From Tubiluchus corallicola (lineage: Eukaryota; Priapulida; Priapulimorpha; Priapulimorphida; Tubiluchidae): a stretch of DNA of 64,000 bases. Each line of letters opens with the position of its first letter. Positions within the stretch are counted from its first letter, which is position 1. This document shows positions 31,705 to 54,639 of the stretch, piece after piece. The notes under the pieces are model-generated. The model saw only the letters and a program-made list of their open reading frames with translations, did not search any database and was not told where the DNA came from. The translations under genes and the position numbers were made by a program. Location of the stretch: the NCBI GenBank assembly GCA_030141605.1, contig JAQGDQ010000103.1, forward strand, positions 531,001 to 595,000, read 5' to 3'.

Positions 31705-33177
31705 TTAAAACCAGGGTTTCACAAGGCCGCGACTTCTTTGCGAAGTTCGAAAAATTTCTAACAGTCGCCAGAAAATCTCATAACTGTGTTTTGTGTCGTC
31801 CAGGTCACAAATTATTCATGCGAAGTTTTAAATAATTTTTTTCTCGGGCGAAAGTCGCGAGAATGTCATAGGGTTAGGGTTAGCGTACTAAAGCGACCTG
31901 CGATACTTTACGTATGTATGTAATTTATTGACCAACGAATTTATAATAAGATTACAAATTGCAGGGTAGATGATAAAAATAATAAACGCTTTATTTCACA
32001 AGTATATACACAAGTACAATTAACAAATCACGCACTTAAACAGTCAACGCATACAGGAACACGTCCACAAGCAGTTAGTCCATAACAAGGCATATTCCTT
32101 ACTGCGACGTCGCTAAAGTGCAACTTGAGTGCATGTTAAACGACATGGCGAATGTTGCACGAAATTCGCGCGAGCATGATGTAATCATTTCAAGACCGTT
32201 TCATAAGATTTTCGCGGGAGGAGTGTAGGACAGCCGAGGTTCTCTAAAAGTAGCCAAAATGTTGAAAAATGGTCGCAAAGACGACGCAGCATTCTCAAAA
32301 GCCTCTTAAAATTAATATTCTCCAAGTTTTCGTGGAGTTTCGCCAAATTGGACGAACATGACGAGAAAAATAGCGTAAAATAGCTAATATTACATTGATG
32401 TATAATGTAGGTTTTGACCACATTTGAATTAATTTTGACTGTGAAGATCTCATTGAGGTTTATAAAAACTGCCAGAAAAGAAAACATTTTATTTTGTCCT
32501 TATTTAAAGTTAATCAAATAGTTGTTTCTATCTAACTTGCATAGCCATAAACTAAACTAAACTGCGCGTTTTCTTGACTGCAACATGATTTAGTCAGCAA
32601 CTCACAGACGTTGAACGTTGTGCATTTCTTCGTATAAATGAAACTAGACTATGTATTTCCACTAATTCACTTGCAATTTCAATTGACAATAATAAAATCT
32701 GAAACCAAGCCAATATTTCTCCCGCTAACTAATGAAAAGTTGAGCATTTTTCACAACAGTGTTAGACGGAGCTGTACCTAAATGTCCTGGACGTACCTGC
32801 GATAATTAAGCTCTGCAGGTGTGTGAAATAAGTTGCACGCTGATTGGGCCAGTCAACGAAAATGATTGACATTATGTTAGACGTCAATTGGCGCCGTTTT
32901 ATCACACGTCTTGAACATGTTCAGACAAATTTACAACAGTTTGGGGAAATTTTGGTTAGGTGGAGAGTTTTGTGAGTCTGGCGATAAATTTTAAACACTT
33001 TAAATTTTTTGTCAAAGCCAGAGACATCTAGCCCTAGACGACTACCGCGAACACCAGCGACACCTGCGAGTGTTTTGTGACTATTCGAGGATCTTTTGGA
33101 GCATATTTCGCGATTGTTGGACTCTGAAATTTTCGAATTGTCGCCGAAGTCGCGATCTCCGTGAAACCCTGGCTTAA
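31705..33177. mobile_element. 1.47-kb TTAA-flanked element with about 65-bp terminal inverted repeats
   Basis: Left: TTAA, AA, then CCAGGGTTTCAC. Right: GTGAAACCCTGGC then TTAA. The arms continue as CGCGACTTC-TGCGAAGTTCGAAAA against CGCGACTTCGGCGACAATTC. There is no long frame inside, so it is non-autonomous or dead. It holds a retroposon 3' piece (31975-32150). Confidence 0.6.
31975..32150 (-). mobile_element. Retroposon 3' end, copy 1
   Basis: On the minus strand it ends GTGAAATAAAGCGTTTATTATT. About 110 bp match 33424-33510 (AAACGCTTTATTTCACAA / AAACGCTTCATTTCGCAA, then ACACAAGTACA-TTAACAAATCAC, then GCATACAGGAACACGTC). Confidence 0.6.
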
Positions 33178-33324
33178 CTGACCATTGATATCAATGTATA
33201 TATTACAACAGGTTGCCTTTTTTTCTTTAATTTGAAACTGCACTAATAACAGCAAAGTTAGCAGGTGTTTTATTTAACTCGCTTATGATATAATATATGT
33301 TTTTGCTGATTTTAATTCATTATA

Positions 33325-33510
<186 letters not shown>

Positions 33511-33984
33511 ACTTTTTAAGCGTAGTTGATTAAAAAAATACAATAATTTATAACAAACACATCCCCATATATATCTATATATATATATCACAGGGCTGAT
33601 TGAATTTATTATGCATATACCATAATTTGTTCACTATTTATTAGACATTTTTTTTTCTATGATATTTTTATTGTATTCATTATAATTATGTAGTAAAATG
33701 TAGAATTTATAATGGGAGTGCATTTATTATTTTGTGTAGGGACGTGTAACGTAAAGATTGTATTTGTTACTACGTTATATTTTATTAATTGATAATTTAG
33801 AAAAGATCATTACTTTATAAAAGCACGTTTTGAACGTTTTGTTTAATTTTCCTACATAGGATTGAAGTGAATTGAATTGAATTTGCACAAAGAGTGTAGT
33901 TATTTCGTACATGTGTGCGTTAATCAGGGCATTTTTATTAAATTAATTGACGTTTTCGAAGCTAAGCACTCCCACTTTCTACAA

Positions 33985-34419
33985 TACCTTAAAAACTTAA
34001 TTAACGAGCGCAGCAAGTGATATGATTTTTAGTCGCAGAAACATTCCACGAGCGAGCATGTTGTTACTTGTTTACGAATTTGAAAATTGAAGTACAGTGC
34101 TACTGTACAACATTCAATGTAATATGAAAAAACTCAACAAATTTATGTTTAAAATTTTAAATTCGAAGGTACCGCTGCGTCACCACAATTACGGCAGTAC
34201 TGAACTGAGAAGTTCTGAAATGTAGGCGGTATGTCCATCTAACTAGCAAATGGCGAAATACAAACGTAACAGCGAAGAACTAGCCGCGCGAACTTGAAAT
34301 TAAATTTTCGTAGTAATAGCTCTAAAAAAGTCACTCTTTAAAAACAGTTTTATTTTCCTTCAGTGTTTTATGCATTAGATTGTTTTGAGCTATAGTTTAA
34401 AATTGAGTCCTGTTCTCCT
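33985..34419 (+). mobile_element. TTAA-type MITE, copy 3 (5' end worn)
   Basis: Ends GAGTCCTGTTCTCCT followed by TTAA (34420-34423). Contains CTTAATTAACGAGCG, ATTGAAGTACAGTGCTAC and AGCGAAGAACTAGCC, as in the copies at 43341 and 47468. Confidence 0.65.
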
Positions 34420-34782
34420 TTAATTTCTTTTTGCGACACGGTATGTATCATACACAATAGAAATTGTCAACCTGTATATATTAGCTGCTGCATTTTGTCA
34501 AAAAGGAGACCCATATATCATTTTCCTTTTTACACTGAACAGATAGTCGCAACAGTTTGCTATTACTTATATTGTACGTTTGAGTAACTTGAATATATAC
34601 TCATACAAATAATTGAAATATAAATATATCAAAATAATGTTAATTCAAAACACCGGCAAATTAAAAATATTTATGTATTACGTAAATTTTATTTACGTAA
34701 AGAGAGTTATCTAAATTTGTAGTCACAGCTGCAAATTACGGATAATTAATTTAATTTTATAAGTAACAAAAAGCTCATTTTT

Positions 34783-34915
34783 GTGATCTATGCATCTAGT
34801 ATGTATCTAGTGATCTATGATCTAGTGATCTATGAGACTTTGTGTCCAGTGAACTTTGATCTAGTGATCTATGGTCTAGTGATCTGTGATCTAGTAATCT
34901 ATGATCTGGTGGTCT
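34783..34915. repeat. Minisatellite of GTGATCTATGATCTA-type units
   Basis: About nine imperfect copies of a 13-16-bp unit, ending GGTGGTCTACC. Confidence 0.8.
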
Positions 34916-35083
34916 ACCACTATGTATCCAATTCGGAACTAGAACTTTATTTGAGTGCACAGGTGCTATAGTAAAATGTAAAATATTCATACGAAATATG
35001 ATATCTACGAAGGACAGAAGAATAACAGATAAATTGCAAAACAAATTAAAGTAACAGAATAGAAAATTTAAAATACAATTATA

Positions 35084-35638
35084 TGGGGTGCCTCAAAAGT
35101 CACTAAACTATTTGAGTTCTTATTTTCTTTTAAAATGCTTCTCCAATCTGAGGAAGCTTTTACATGAATCCAAAGGGGCATTTGGTATCTCTTTTTTATT
35201 TATTGGAATCTGTGGCTATGGTGATGACAGTAATGGTAGAAACAAGATGCAAAATCAGTCCGGCGTGAGGTTCTTCGATCACCAACTGAAGTTTAGAGCT
35301 CCATATTGTCTACACTATTCTTTCACTATTAATAATGTAGTTTTTCAACAAGGAACAGCCCTTTCTCACAACTCCTGAGCTGTGAGAGACTTTCCCAATG
35401 CAAGCTGCTCGACTTGCTATTACATTGATCTCTGATTCTGAGGCTCTTGAGGTCCCTGAAAAAGGTTTGGAAAATAACAAAGTCTACTAACGCCGTAGTT
35501 CTTTTCAAACTTTTTGTTTAATTTGACTAAAAGAATTGCTCAAGATTTTAGTTCATCTGTACCAATTTTCAAACGCTTTGCTTTGTTTGTCAAAAATATA
35601 GAAAGTATAAAGCGTATAGTGACTTATGAGACACCCGA
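35084..35638. mobile_element. TA-type (Tc1/mariner-like) MITE, copy 2
   Basis: 555 bp between TA dinucleotides (35082-35083 and 35639-35640). The left end TGGGGTGCCTCAAAAGTCAC and the reverse complement of the right end, TCGGGTGTCTCATAAGTCAC, continue as TA-AC. Homologous to 13204-13733. The plus-strand frame at its start is not a transposase. Confidence 0.78.
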
Positions 35639-35814
35639 TATTTCTTACAAGTGATGTATTAAAATTGTCATGTACACCACTATTTTTACTATATTTTCAA
35701 CAACATAAAGCAGTTTTTCCAAAGTATCGTTTTGAAGCAAACATTCCTTAAGCAAACGACGGAATTGATGTTACAATCACTGATTCAATTCTTGCAACTC
35801 AAATATGGATAAAA

Positions 35815-35990
35815 AGGAAATAAAGGAAAATCGTGGTTCACTTCGGATACGAACCATGGGCCATTGAGTTGCATCCTGATTATCTTAGACTACTGAACGA
35901 CAGTAGTTAAAACATCGGGTTTTTAGCACAGAGATTCCTGATTCAAAGCCGGATTCAGGTTTATTTTTTTACATGTTATCCTTTCCGTCA
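35815..35990. repeat. Palindromic tRNA-like element, copy 2 (two modules head to head)
   Basis: The minus-strand module ends CATGGTTCGTATCCGAAG and the plus-strand module ends CTGATTCAAAGCCGG; both look like T arms. Outer flanks AAAAAGGAAATAAAGG and the reverse complement of TTTTTTTACATG ... CCTTTCC form the inverted ends. Confidence 0.45.
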
Positions 35991-36164
35991 ATTTGGATTA
36001 CAAAAATGTAATCAATTGTATGCTCCATCATTAACTAATAACCTGCCATTATAATCGCATGTAATTCATTAATTATTCTAATTATAGGTCTTAGACCCGA
36101 ATAAACGTATTTTGTATGTCCACACACATTAAACAATAACACTACATTTACATAAACGACATAG

Positions 36165-36230
36165 TCTGGTGTATCGCGTATGCTTAGACTGGGAGGTCGC
36201 GGGTTCAATTCTACAGCCTGGTAATACCAA
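36165..36230 (+). repeat. tRNA-derived sequence
   Basis: GCTTAGACTGGGAGGTCGCG followed by GGTTCAATTCTAC (B-box-like). The 5' part and acceptor stem are poor, so a retroposon head or tRNA pseudogene is likelier than a working gene. Confidence 0.35.
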
Positions 36231-36985
36231 GTTGTTCAAAACAAGCTTACGTTTTATTTTTAATATTCGATTTTAAATAAAATTTTCATTTCATTTCATA
36301 TGCCAGGTACAGGTAATTAACATAGCATTATAATGAGACTGACTACGCGGTGAACAGTGATCGCACTGTGTAAGAGGTTCTTATGGGCTCATGCACCTTC
36401 TAATAATAATAATAAAAGGAGATATAAACTCAGTTTTACAGACTTATTGTAGACTTATTGCAGACTAACCGTAGTAAAGACTAATTGTTGTCAAATTGCA
36501 GCGCAGCTTAAGACTAACTATAGTAAAATTTATGCAATACCAGCACTATAAACTGTGCCAGTAACAGAGTTTTGTAAAAACCGTGGTGACATCTATCGAC
36601 AGAAAAGATGAAGTATAATAAGCTGTTGAACCTTTTAGTGCAACTGTGCTGACAACTTTGAGGAGTCTTCCATGTAACGACATGTTTTATCATACTTTAA
36701 TCTTACTCTTTAAAATTAACCTGCCTTTAATGTTGTATTTTTCGAACCTATGTGTTATTATTGTATTTCATCTGCAGGCCAGCGCCATCTCTTGTTTTTA
36801 GTTGAAACAAATGCGATGTGCTGATTAGGTCGTGTGATTACATGTCCAGGAATGAGACACAGAAGTGACAAAAAATTGAAGAAAGTGCATTAAAGAAAGA
36901 ATTATTATCAAGTGTGCAATTTTAGGTGACAACAATGCTTATCAGCATGAAGTTATCACTCAGTCATAATTTTAACACATCCCGT

Positions 36986-46996
<10,011 letters not shown>

Positions 46997-47467
46997 CTTG
47001 GTTGCTATCTTTCTCTACATGCTGAGAACAGTACAACACACAATTTAAACAGTTGCAGAAACTTAAATGAACGTTCTGCAAATTCAGATTAACATAGTAC
47101 GACTGTTACGCTGCCGCTAATTATCAAAAATTATGAGCGCGCTGATATGCGTTACAGAAACACCGGAATAATGTTTTTTATGAGCCAATATTACTTTGCC
47201 GAACCAGACATTCTTCATTTTTCGGGTTAACAGACCAGGATTCGAGTTGCCTTACTTGCTGCAGCATTTGACTGTGATTGACATTTATGAGTTGCTGGCG
47301 TCAGCCAATCAGGGTTGCCTAATTTTACTGTGCTTTGTACAAATAGCTCAAGCAACTCACAGTATTCAAATAATTACGTAAAACTGCGGCCCTAGTAGAG
47401 AAAGGGACAGTTTAGTGGCGATTAGAGAGTGTTAGTAAGATACCGAAGTTGAAACGGAAATATTTAA
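46997..47467. promoter_or_regulatory. vax upstream region (5' UTR/promoter expected, no element identified)
   Basis: Directly upstream of the vax ATG on the minus strand. No TATA box or CpG-rich stretch is obvious. Listed for position only. Confidence 0.25.
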
Positions 47468-48043
47468 AGGAAAACAGGATAATTTTTCATATCTTATCCC
47501 ATTTTGAAGTACGTTAAATAGTACACATTTAGATAATTAAATAATAGGCTTAAAATAGCTTAGCTAACGGCGGGCGAGCCCAACTGAACATAATTTTCAA
47601 CTGAACACACATTTCACGAGTGTTTTACACGTGTTTGTTAAAGCGAAAATTGAAGTACGGTGCTACCGAACAACATTCAGTGTGATGTGGAAAAACTTGG
47701 CAAATTTTAAATTAAAACTCAAATTTCAAGTTTACTGCTGTGCTCACGCATAAGCTCTCGAACGTGAACATTACGTCATAACTGAACACCTCTGAACTAA
47801 GAGGTACAGAACCTGTTTTTTTTTGTACGACGTGTCTGCGAAATGCAGGTTTAGTACGCATTAAATTAGCGAATGGCAAAATGAATGTAAGCAGCGAAGA
47901 ACTAGCCGCACGAACGCGAAATTACCGTTCTGTTTTAATATTTTTTTCATGCACGTCATTCTTAAAGAAATGGTAGGTTCCCTTTGAATATCTTATAGAG
48001 TAGATTGTTTTGAATTATAGTTTAAGATTGGGTCTAGTTTCCT
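47468..48043 (+). mobile_element. TTAA-type MITE, copy 5
   Basis: 576 bp. Left TTAA (47464-47467) is intact, followed by AGGAAAACAGG; the right end TAGTTTCCT is followed by TTGT, a decayed TTAA. Same length as copy 1. Confidence 0.8.
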
Positions 48044-50229
48044 TTGTATTTCTTCATGGAATAGTAACACGCGCATGGAAACTGGAATTTTGTTTGTTTC
48101 TGTTAATTCGATGTTAGGATAGGATTTCTGGGATCGGTTCTTTAAATAACCTCATGATGATCTTGAGACAAAATTCTAAGAGCCAACTGTTAAAAATTAT
48201 TTTGGATACAATTAATTTCATATCTCGCTACTCGCAAGCTCTTCTTCCTAATTTTTTTTGCCTCACACATTTTTTTGAAAATTTACTGTTTCATATAACG
48301 TTTTAATCAAATCATATTTTACTGATCCTTGATTGTAAATATTTAAAAAACACAACTAAAGAGAAATTAAATTGTAGATAGCGAGATGAAGGTTGAAAGT
48401 AGCTTTAGAAAAGCTAAATTAATTGATGATTTATTAATAGAATTAAAAAGACGCATGTTTTTTGTCTTCAGTTATTTTTATTATTATTTTTGGTACAAAT
48501 TTCTTGTCAGTTTTATTGCCCCTACATTTGCTCACAAAATAAGTGATACAATGTTTATTAAAGCACAAAAACACATTTCATAAATAAAGATAATAAAAAT
48601 TTGTCTTGAAATTTTTGTATCACTCACATGCTGTCTTAATGCATAAAGGGCTTGCAATAGACTCCGCGATGACCATTAGGCGCAGACATTTTAACGGTAT
48701 GTTGTTTGAAACAAGTTTAGATAACATTGCATAAAGTTTGCAAAAACAATCAGAGCATTTGTTGCACTCTCTTCGCTAACTAGCCAAAACTTTACATTAC
48801 TTTTACTTTATATTAGATTAATAATGTATTTTTTGTGAACCAGTAGTGCACATTAGGATAATGATACAGCGACGTTTGGAGCAAACACTTTAAATCACTC
48901 AGAATTTTCTTTTCTAGTTGCATAAATCTTTCAAACAAGTAAGCGTAGTGCTGAGAAATATAACTTTGTGTGAAAAGTTTTTTTGGGATGTACTTTAAAA
49001 TTGCCTCTTGCCCCTTTAAGCAGGCGGACTGCCATATTGTTGCATATTGTTATTCACCATCGTCTCACTGAGCTTACTTTTTATTAGTCCTGCGAGAACT
49101 CACATTGGCTCAGAAGACGTAATGTTTAACGAAACTTAAACGGGTTCAGACGTTTTAAATTCGTCCATCAAATCTCCCCATGACATCAGCATGAACTACA
49201 AAAGCAACTGGTATTGACGAATGATCCAATTCATTGAAAAACTCCATGCGGCTGCGGGTCTTGCTTTCACCATAGACTAGCTGATTTGACGATAAGTGAT
49301 GGATAAATCCACCAGGAGGCGTGCAGAGCGGGACGCTGGATGCCCATTTGTGGAGGCAGAACGCTTTACCGCGCACTGCATTAGCAACTCAATATACCCT
49401 CTACAAGTTAATGTGTTTATAATTAAGCTAATTTGGTCACAGCGTCTCAGTGATAAAAAACGCTTTGGTCTGTGGGCTACTGAAATCACTCATGAGATCC
49501 GTGGTTGGAGTTTCTGACATTTAGAATACATCTTGCGCACGTGCAAACAGGAGAATTTACAATTTCCGTTTCTGCTTTTCATTTTAGCGAAGAAAATTCT
49601 GATAATTATCCTTTAAGTTTTACTACAATTTGTATATTTATTACATAATTGTATACATATTTAATATAACATGCATAAATATTAGTAACGAAGTAATATT
49701 CATTTTTCAATATAGAAGATAAAATATGTACAACTGTGAAATAAAAAGATAATATGTAAAGGGATGTTAGTGGTGTGAAAAAGCTCAAGGAGCGCAACAA
49801 ATGAGGTAACTTGAGCTAAGATTGTCTTCTCTAAATGTATCCAGAAATAAATTCAAATACGTGAAAGAGCCAGATTCCAACTGAATCAATGTACTTATAT
49901 TTACACAAGCACCAATCGCCGATGGTTCTAAACAGACATAATCTCAGTTACATTACTTATATGTATATCATTGCAAAACGTGTAAATGAGGAGAAAGGTC
50001 AAGTAAATGGTTTACTTTTTGTTGTAAGGTTGGATATAAGAAGATCTTCTGAAGAAAATCTAAAAATCCAATCTGTGTACTTTGAGCGACAGTATTCTCA
50101 TCTCGACTATTAATCACTTCATTTCTTGAATTGAATTATTGTAGAAAGAGGATAAGGAGAAATTTGTATTATAGATGAATTTGAATTTGATTAGGATTGC
50201 AAAAATCTCATTATCTTCAAATAATTTAA
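48044..50229. other. No gene recognised
   Basis: AT-rich intergenic. 49155-49517 is open on both strands for 60-73 codons, but no splice pattern or motif supports coding. Confidence 0.45.
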
Positions 50230-50807
50230 AGGAAAACATGATGATTTTTCATACCCCACCACATTTTGAAAGTATATATTTTACCATCTATAATAATGCC
50301 AAAGTGTTTCTGATAATTAAATAATAGGTTAAAAACTTAATTAGCGGCCAATTAGGGATGCCATCACAACCGAACATAATTTTTAGCAGCACAAACATTC
50401 CACGAGCGTGTTGCACGTGTTTGTGAAAGCGAAAGTTGAAGTACAGTGCTGTTGTACAACATTCATTGTGATATACACAAACTAAGCAAAGTCAAATTTC
50501 AAGTTTACTGCAATGCTCACGCATCAGCTCTTGGACGTATGCACTATGTCGCAACTGAGCACCTCTGAACTGAGAGGTACAGCATATGTTATTTGTGCAA
50601 CGCGTTTGCGAGACGCAGGTGCTAGTGCCCATTTAAGTAGCGAATGGCGAAATGCATGTAATAGCGAAGAACTATTCGACTTAAACCTAAATTATGTTTC
50701 TATGGTAATAATTCTTCGCGTAAATCCATTCCTGGAAAAACTGTCTCTTTCAATTTTTTACGGGTTAAATTAGTTTGAGCTATGGTATATTGTGTCCGGG
50801 TTTTCTC
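50230..50807 (+). mobile_element. TTAA-type MITE, copy 6
   Basis: Left TTAA (50226-50229) then AGGAAAACATG. The right end GTCCGGGTTTTCTC precedes TAA, slightly decayed. The interior repeats the family landmarks (GCACGTGTTTGTGAAAGCGA, TGAGAGGTACAG). Confidence 0.75.
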
Positions 50808-51439
50808 TAAGATACAAATGATTGTTTATACACAGGATAGTGATGAACCTGGCACCTGGTTCAAATTCAGGCTGGATCTTTGAGCCATTCTTTGAGACTT
50901 TCTTTGACTGGAAAATGTAAAAATTCAGGCTTGATTCAATTATTAGAAAGAAGAAAATTACATTTCGGCTTTATTGTGTATTCTGGCACTTAAAAACATT
51001 TCATCTCTGTTGTAAAAATGGGATGTAAAAGTGATACTACAACGGCATCAATCTTGGAATTATTCCTGCTAGAATTTAGTGACCTTTTTTCCTGAAACTT
51101 AACTCAAAGCTGGGTGCCTAGGCCGTGCAGCACCAAATTTCATCGCCTCTCGAGTGCACAAGAGAGACGTTTTGCTCCTCAAATCACTAGGTGGTCGAGC
51201 CACTCTTGTAGACACTTTTTCTTCTAATCCATTTCTACACAATAGAATCAGATGGCCAGAAATAACCTTCAAATTAACAAGTGGCAAGTTGTAGCAGTCA
51301 ATCAAGTGGTCAACAAGGTCCAGTACATAGCAAACATGGCATTTAAAGTTTTAAAACCAGTCAATCTCAACTTTTCAAACACGCCAGGAAACAAGCTTGG
51401 AACATGATGGAATTAATAACACTTTTTCTCAAATTTAGA

Positions 51440-51640
51440 AAAAATGGTAAAAAGAAGGAAACGCGAAAAAAGACTGAAATAGATCTGTATTTGAACCAGG
51501 AACCGCTGGATAACAATTTCGTGACGATGACCGCTAGACCATATAACTCCTTGTGATTAAGGCAGTTCGTGATTCAATCCTAGTAGCTCGACAGCTAGGG
51601 TCAGTCCTGATTTTTTCACATTTGCTTTATAGTAAAATCA
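51440..51640. repeat. Palindromic tRNA-like element, copy 3 (two modules head to head)
   Basis: The minus-strand module reads ATGGTCTAGCGGTCATCGTC (A-box-like) ... CCTGGTTCAAATACAG (B-box-like). The plus-strand module ends GTGATTCAATCCTAG. Outer flanks AAGAAGGAAACGCGAAAAAAG and the reverse complement of TTTTTTCACATTTGC match the ends of copy 1. Confidence 0.5.
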
Positions 51641-51814
51641 GGATCTAAAATTTAAAAAACTCCACTTAAATTTAACTTCCAAACCTACAGTTGATAATAT
51701 TCAAGCTAGTACTAAAAACGATTTTGTTAAGTTCACGCGAGTTTAACACCAGGTAATTTCCAGCAGAAGCAAGTCCTTAACACTTACTCTGCGCCAGCTA
51801 AATTGTCCAGTCTG

Positions 51815-52041
51815 GTTGCCATGGTAATCAAATGGGCAGCGACATCTTATTTATTTTATCCTTGCCTTCCAGCCCTTTGCTATGATATTCAGCTCCTTGC
51901 TATGATGACAGCAGGGAACTTCATTCCCAGTCCGTTGCTATGGTGATCGTTGCTATGGTAACCAGTACGGAACTTTTTTCCTAGTCCATTGCTATGGTGA
52001 CCAACTGGGCACTATCTTCCCAGTCCGTTGCTATGGTATTC
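51815..52041. promoter_or_regulatory. Cluster of RFX X-box-like motifs in a degenerate tandem repeat
   Basis: GTTGCCATGGTAAT (51815), GTTGCTATGGTGATC (51934), GTTGCTATGGTAACC (51949), ATTGCTATGGTGACC (51988) and GTTGCTATGGTATTC (52027), plus two weaker ones near 51878 and 51896. The RFX consensus is a palindrome of GTTGCC/GGYAAC type; 51949 is nearly ideal. Units are separated by CCAGTCC/CCAACTGGG spacers, so the cluster grew by tandem duplication. No adjacent gene is known, so function is untested. Confidence 0.45.
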
Positions 52042-52043
52042 TA

Positions 52044-52270
52044 ACCTGCTTAGTGTAGAGGCTCGTGGCAGGATCGTAATCTAGATAGTACCTACTAAGT
52101 GTAAACGTTTGTGGCAGGACCGTTATCTAGACAGCACCTGCTTACTGCAGACGCTTGTGGCTGGACTGTAATCTAAACAGCTTTACTCAGTGTAGATGCT
52201 TGTGGCAGACAGTACTCTACACAAAGCCCACTTAGCGTCGACGCTTGTGGCAAGACCGTAATCCACTCAA
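52044..52270. repeat. 46-bp tandem repeat, five imperfect copies
   Basis: Unit of the form ACCTGCTTAGTGTAGACGCT-TGTGGCAGGACCGTAATCTAGACAGC; the fourth copy has rearranged ends. Confidence 0.85.
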
Positions 52271-53019
52271 TCAACACGAATAATCCTGTAAAAGGAGACG
52301 CTGCATTGGCAGAGAATCTTCTCTCAGCGAGGAAAATACTCAGGGTATGAATGGTCAAACCGCCCGAAAGCGCCCTTCCCGCCTGGTCGCCTATATATGT
52401 CGCACAACGAGACAGATGGACCAATAATGAATCTGCAGAGCCAGAACAATGTCAAAGCGCACAGAAATGCTAATTTAAATAGCAAAAATACCAATTTAAA
52501 ACTGAATGTACTGAAACGCAGTTACACAGAAACAAATTGCAGAATGAGTAAAAAATAAGTATAAATAAAAATATAATGTATGATCAAACGTTACTGACGT
52601 CTTATACTAACATTTTTGTGAAACAGAATACCATCGTACGCTTCTATGAGCGTACTCCTTCTCATTCAGTAGCTCACAGCTATCAAAAAGTGAAACATTT
52701 TTGTACCGTTTTAATGCATGGTAGATTTGCAAGCGTCCCTTCCTGACAGGTGTGGCTTAGGCCAGCAGTAATGGTATAATCACTACACTCGCACGAGCTG
52801 TCAGCACTTCGAGTAATCCTAGCCAAAATATCTCGATAAAACTCATTTAGACAATTAACCTCAGCGAACTGTGAGTGAAATAATCCAATCTGTCGCTTGC
52901 CCACCACTTCCGTTTCACTAATCTTGTAAAAAGACACCCAGTCTGAAGCGCTAGTGTCACAAACCTACGTTGAATCTTTTACCCCCCCCCCCCTCTGCAT
53001 ACGCTGTTCGGTTTTTGTT

Positions 53020-53170
53020 TTTTTGTGCAATGTGTTTTCGAAATGCAGGCGCTAGTGCCAGTCTAACTATCGAATGGCGAAATGCACGTAACAGCAAAGA
53101 AGTAGTGGCGAGAACGCGAAATTGCGTTTGTGTGTATAATAATTCCTTCCAATATTTTAAAAACTAGTTT
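53020..53170 (+). mobile_element. TTAA-type MITE fragment
   Basis: About 150 bp matching the 3' third of the family: GAAATGCAGGCGCTAGTGCC, GAATGGCGAAATGCACGTAA, CAGCAAAGAAGTAG. The ends are lost. Confidence 0.55.
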
Positions 53171-53175
53171 AAATG

Positions 53176-54103
53176 CATTAACCGACAGATGTGGCAATAC
53201 AGAAGTATGAATCTGTAACTTAGTGTGCGCTGCAAAGGCTTTTGATGAATTTTAGAAACGAATTAATGCCTAAATTCCTATGCAGTTATTTAAAAATAAC
53301 AATTTATAGTGGTTAATAAAAAAGAAGAAATATTTCAAAATCACACGAGTCTGTTTATTTACAAAAAATACAAAAATACGTCCGACGTCGACTGCTTCAT
53401 TTTTTTATGAAATTGACGTCTTGTAATGGCGCGGTCGGAACAGTATTGCGGGAGATTTAAAATGAAAACAAGCGAAAATTCCTTTTAACGCGAGTACGAT
53501 ATGTGCATAAAATTGCTGTGAAGTAATACAATTTTTAAGTTGATTTTTCTGAAACCTACGTCAGGTACCCCTTTTTTGTCCTTTAAACAACACAGCCGTC
53601 ATCTAAGCATTCCAGTTTGTATGGAACCAGCAAATGCGGCAATTTTTTGCAACTCCTTATTGGACTGTACCTGCACCCCTGGCATAACAGCAACTGTGAA
53701 AGACAGCGAGAGCTTTAAAAGCAAACCCTAGGCAAGTGATTCAGCTCCCAAAAATTCTTGGTTAACGAGGTTAATTGCACGGGCGGGTCAAGCAAGCCAC
53801 TGGGCTAGCATATTAGCATAGGATAAACGTTCCTGCTTGCAAACAAAACGGTACTTAACATGATTGTTTCTACGTATATTAGAGCACAAAAGTGAACTAA
53901 GATAATACAAAAGTCATAAAAGCTTATTGTTAACACAAAAGTGTCTTATTGAAGCCGGTGAAGCAAAAATATTGAGTCAGTTATGAGGAGTTATTTGAGT
54001 CTATTATCAGCAGTTTATATACATTTGAATAGAAGCAGCCCGTGCCAGACGTTTTTGAGTCAATTAGGCAATTAACCGTGAGTCCAATAAACTGCGCCTG
54101 CAG
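53176..54103 (+). mobile_element. pogo-like DNA transposon, copy 2
   Basis: Opens inside the left terminus (TTAACCGACAGA), matches copy 1 through AATACAGAAG and TGCAAAGGCTTTTGATGAAT, and ends with CCAATAAACTGCGCCTGCAG then TA, the inverted form of the left terminus CAGCAGGCGCCGCTTAATAG. About 930 bp; no transposase frame. Confidence 0.5.
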
Positions 54104-54477
54104 TATTTATAATAGCTTTACTTACACTCAATTAAGTACAATGATATAGCACTAGATATTTAGTAGTTTTTATTTTTACTTTTACCTATATTGATGGAAA
54201 TTCACAAAGCGGGTTGTGAATTATTGGTTTATAATTTTGAGGAATTTGAAAAGCCGGGTTTTTTGACAAAGGATTTTTGTTTATTATTGGTACCGAGGCG
54301 CTGTATACTAGTCTTTTGTATCGCCTTGTACGTCTGCCAAACATGTTGCGCAGGTGTTTATAGCAGGAGATCAATTATTATATAAATATACTTACTTTCT
54401 ATAAGTAGCTCCCCTGTAAATAGAGAGGATTTATACACATATGCTTATAATATTTTAAATTAAAAATATTTATAGTA

Positions 54478-54523
54478 ATAGTAATAGCAATAGTAAAAGT
54501 AATAATAATAATAATAATAATAA

Positions 54524-54559
<36 letters not shown>

Positions 54560-54560
54560 A
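54478..54560. repeat. (AATAGT)n and (AAT)n microsatellite
   Basis: Mixed AAT/AGT units then about 17 AAT units with one AAAT interruption. Confidence 0.85.
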
Positions 54561-54639
54561 ACAACAACTACTGCTGCTACTACAGCAGCAACAACAATTA
54601 ATAATGCTTTCTATATAAATGTATAGGCTTCGTCTCACG

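Noticed and set aside
31869-31884. TTAGGG-like telomeric repeats
   Set aside because: Only two units; too short to mean an interstitial telomere.
49155-49517. Overlapping frames on both strands
   Set aside because: No motif, no splice pattern; length is compatible with chance.
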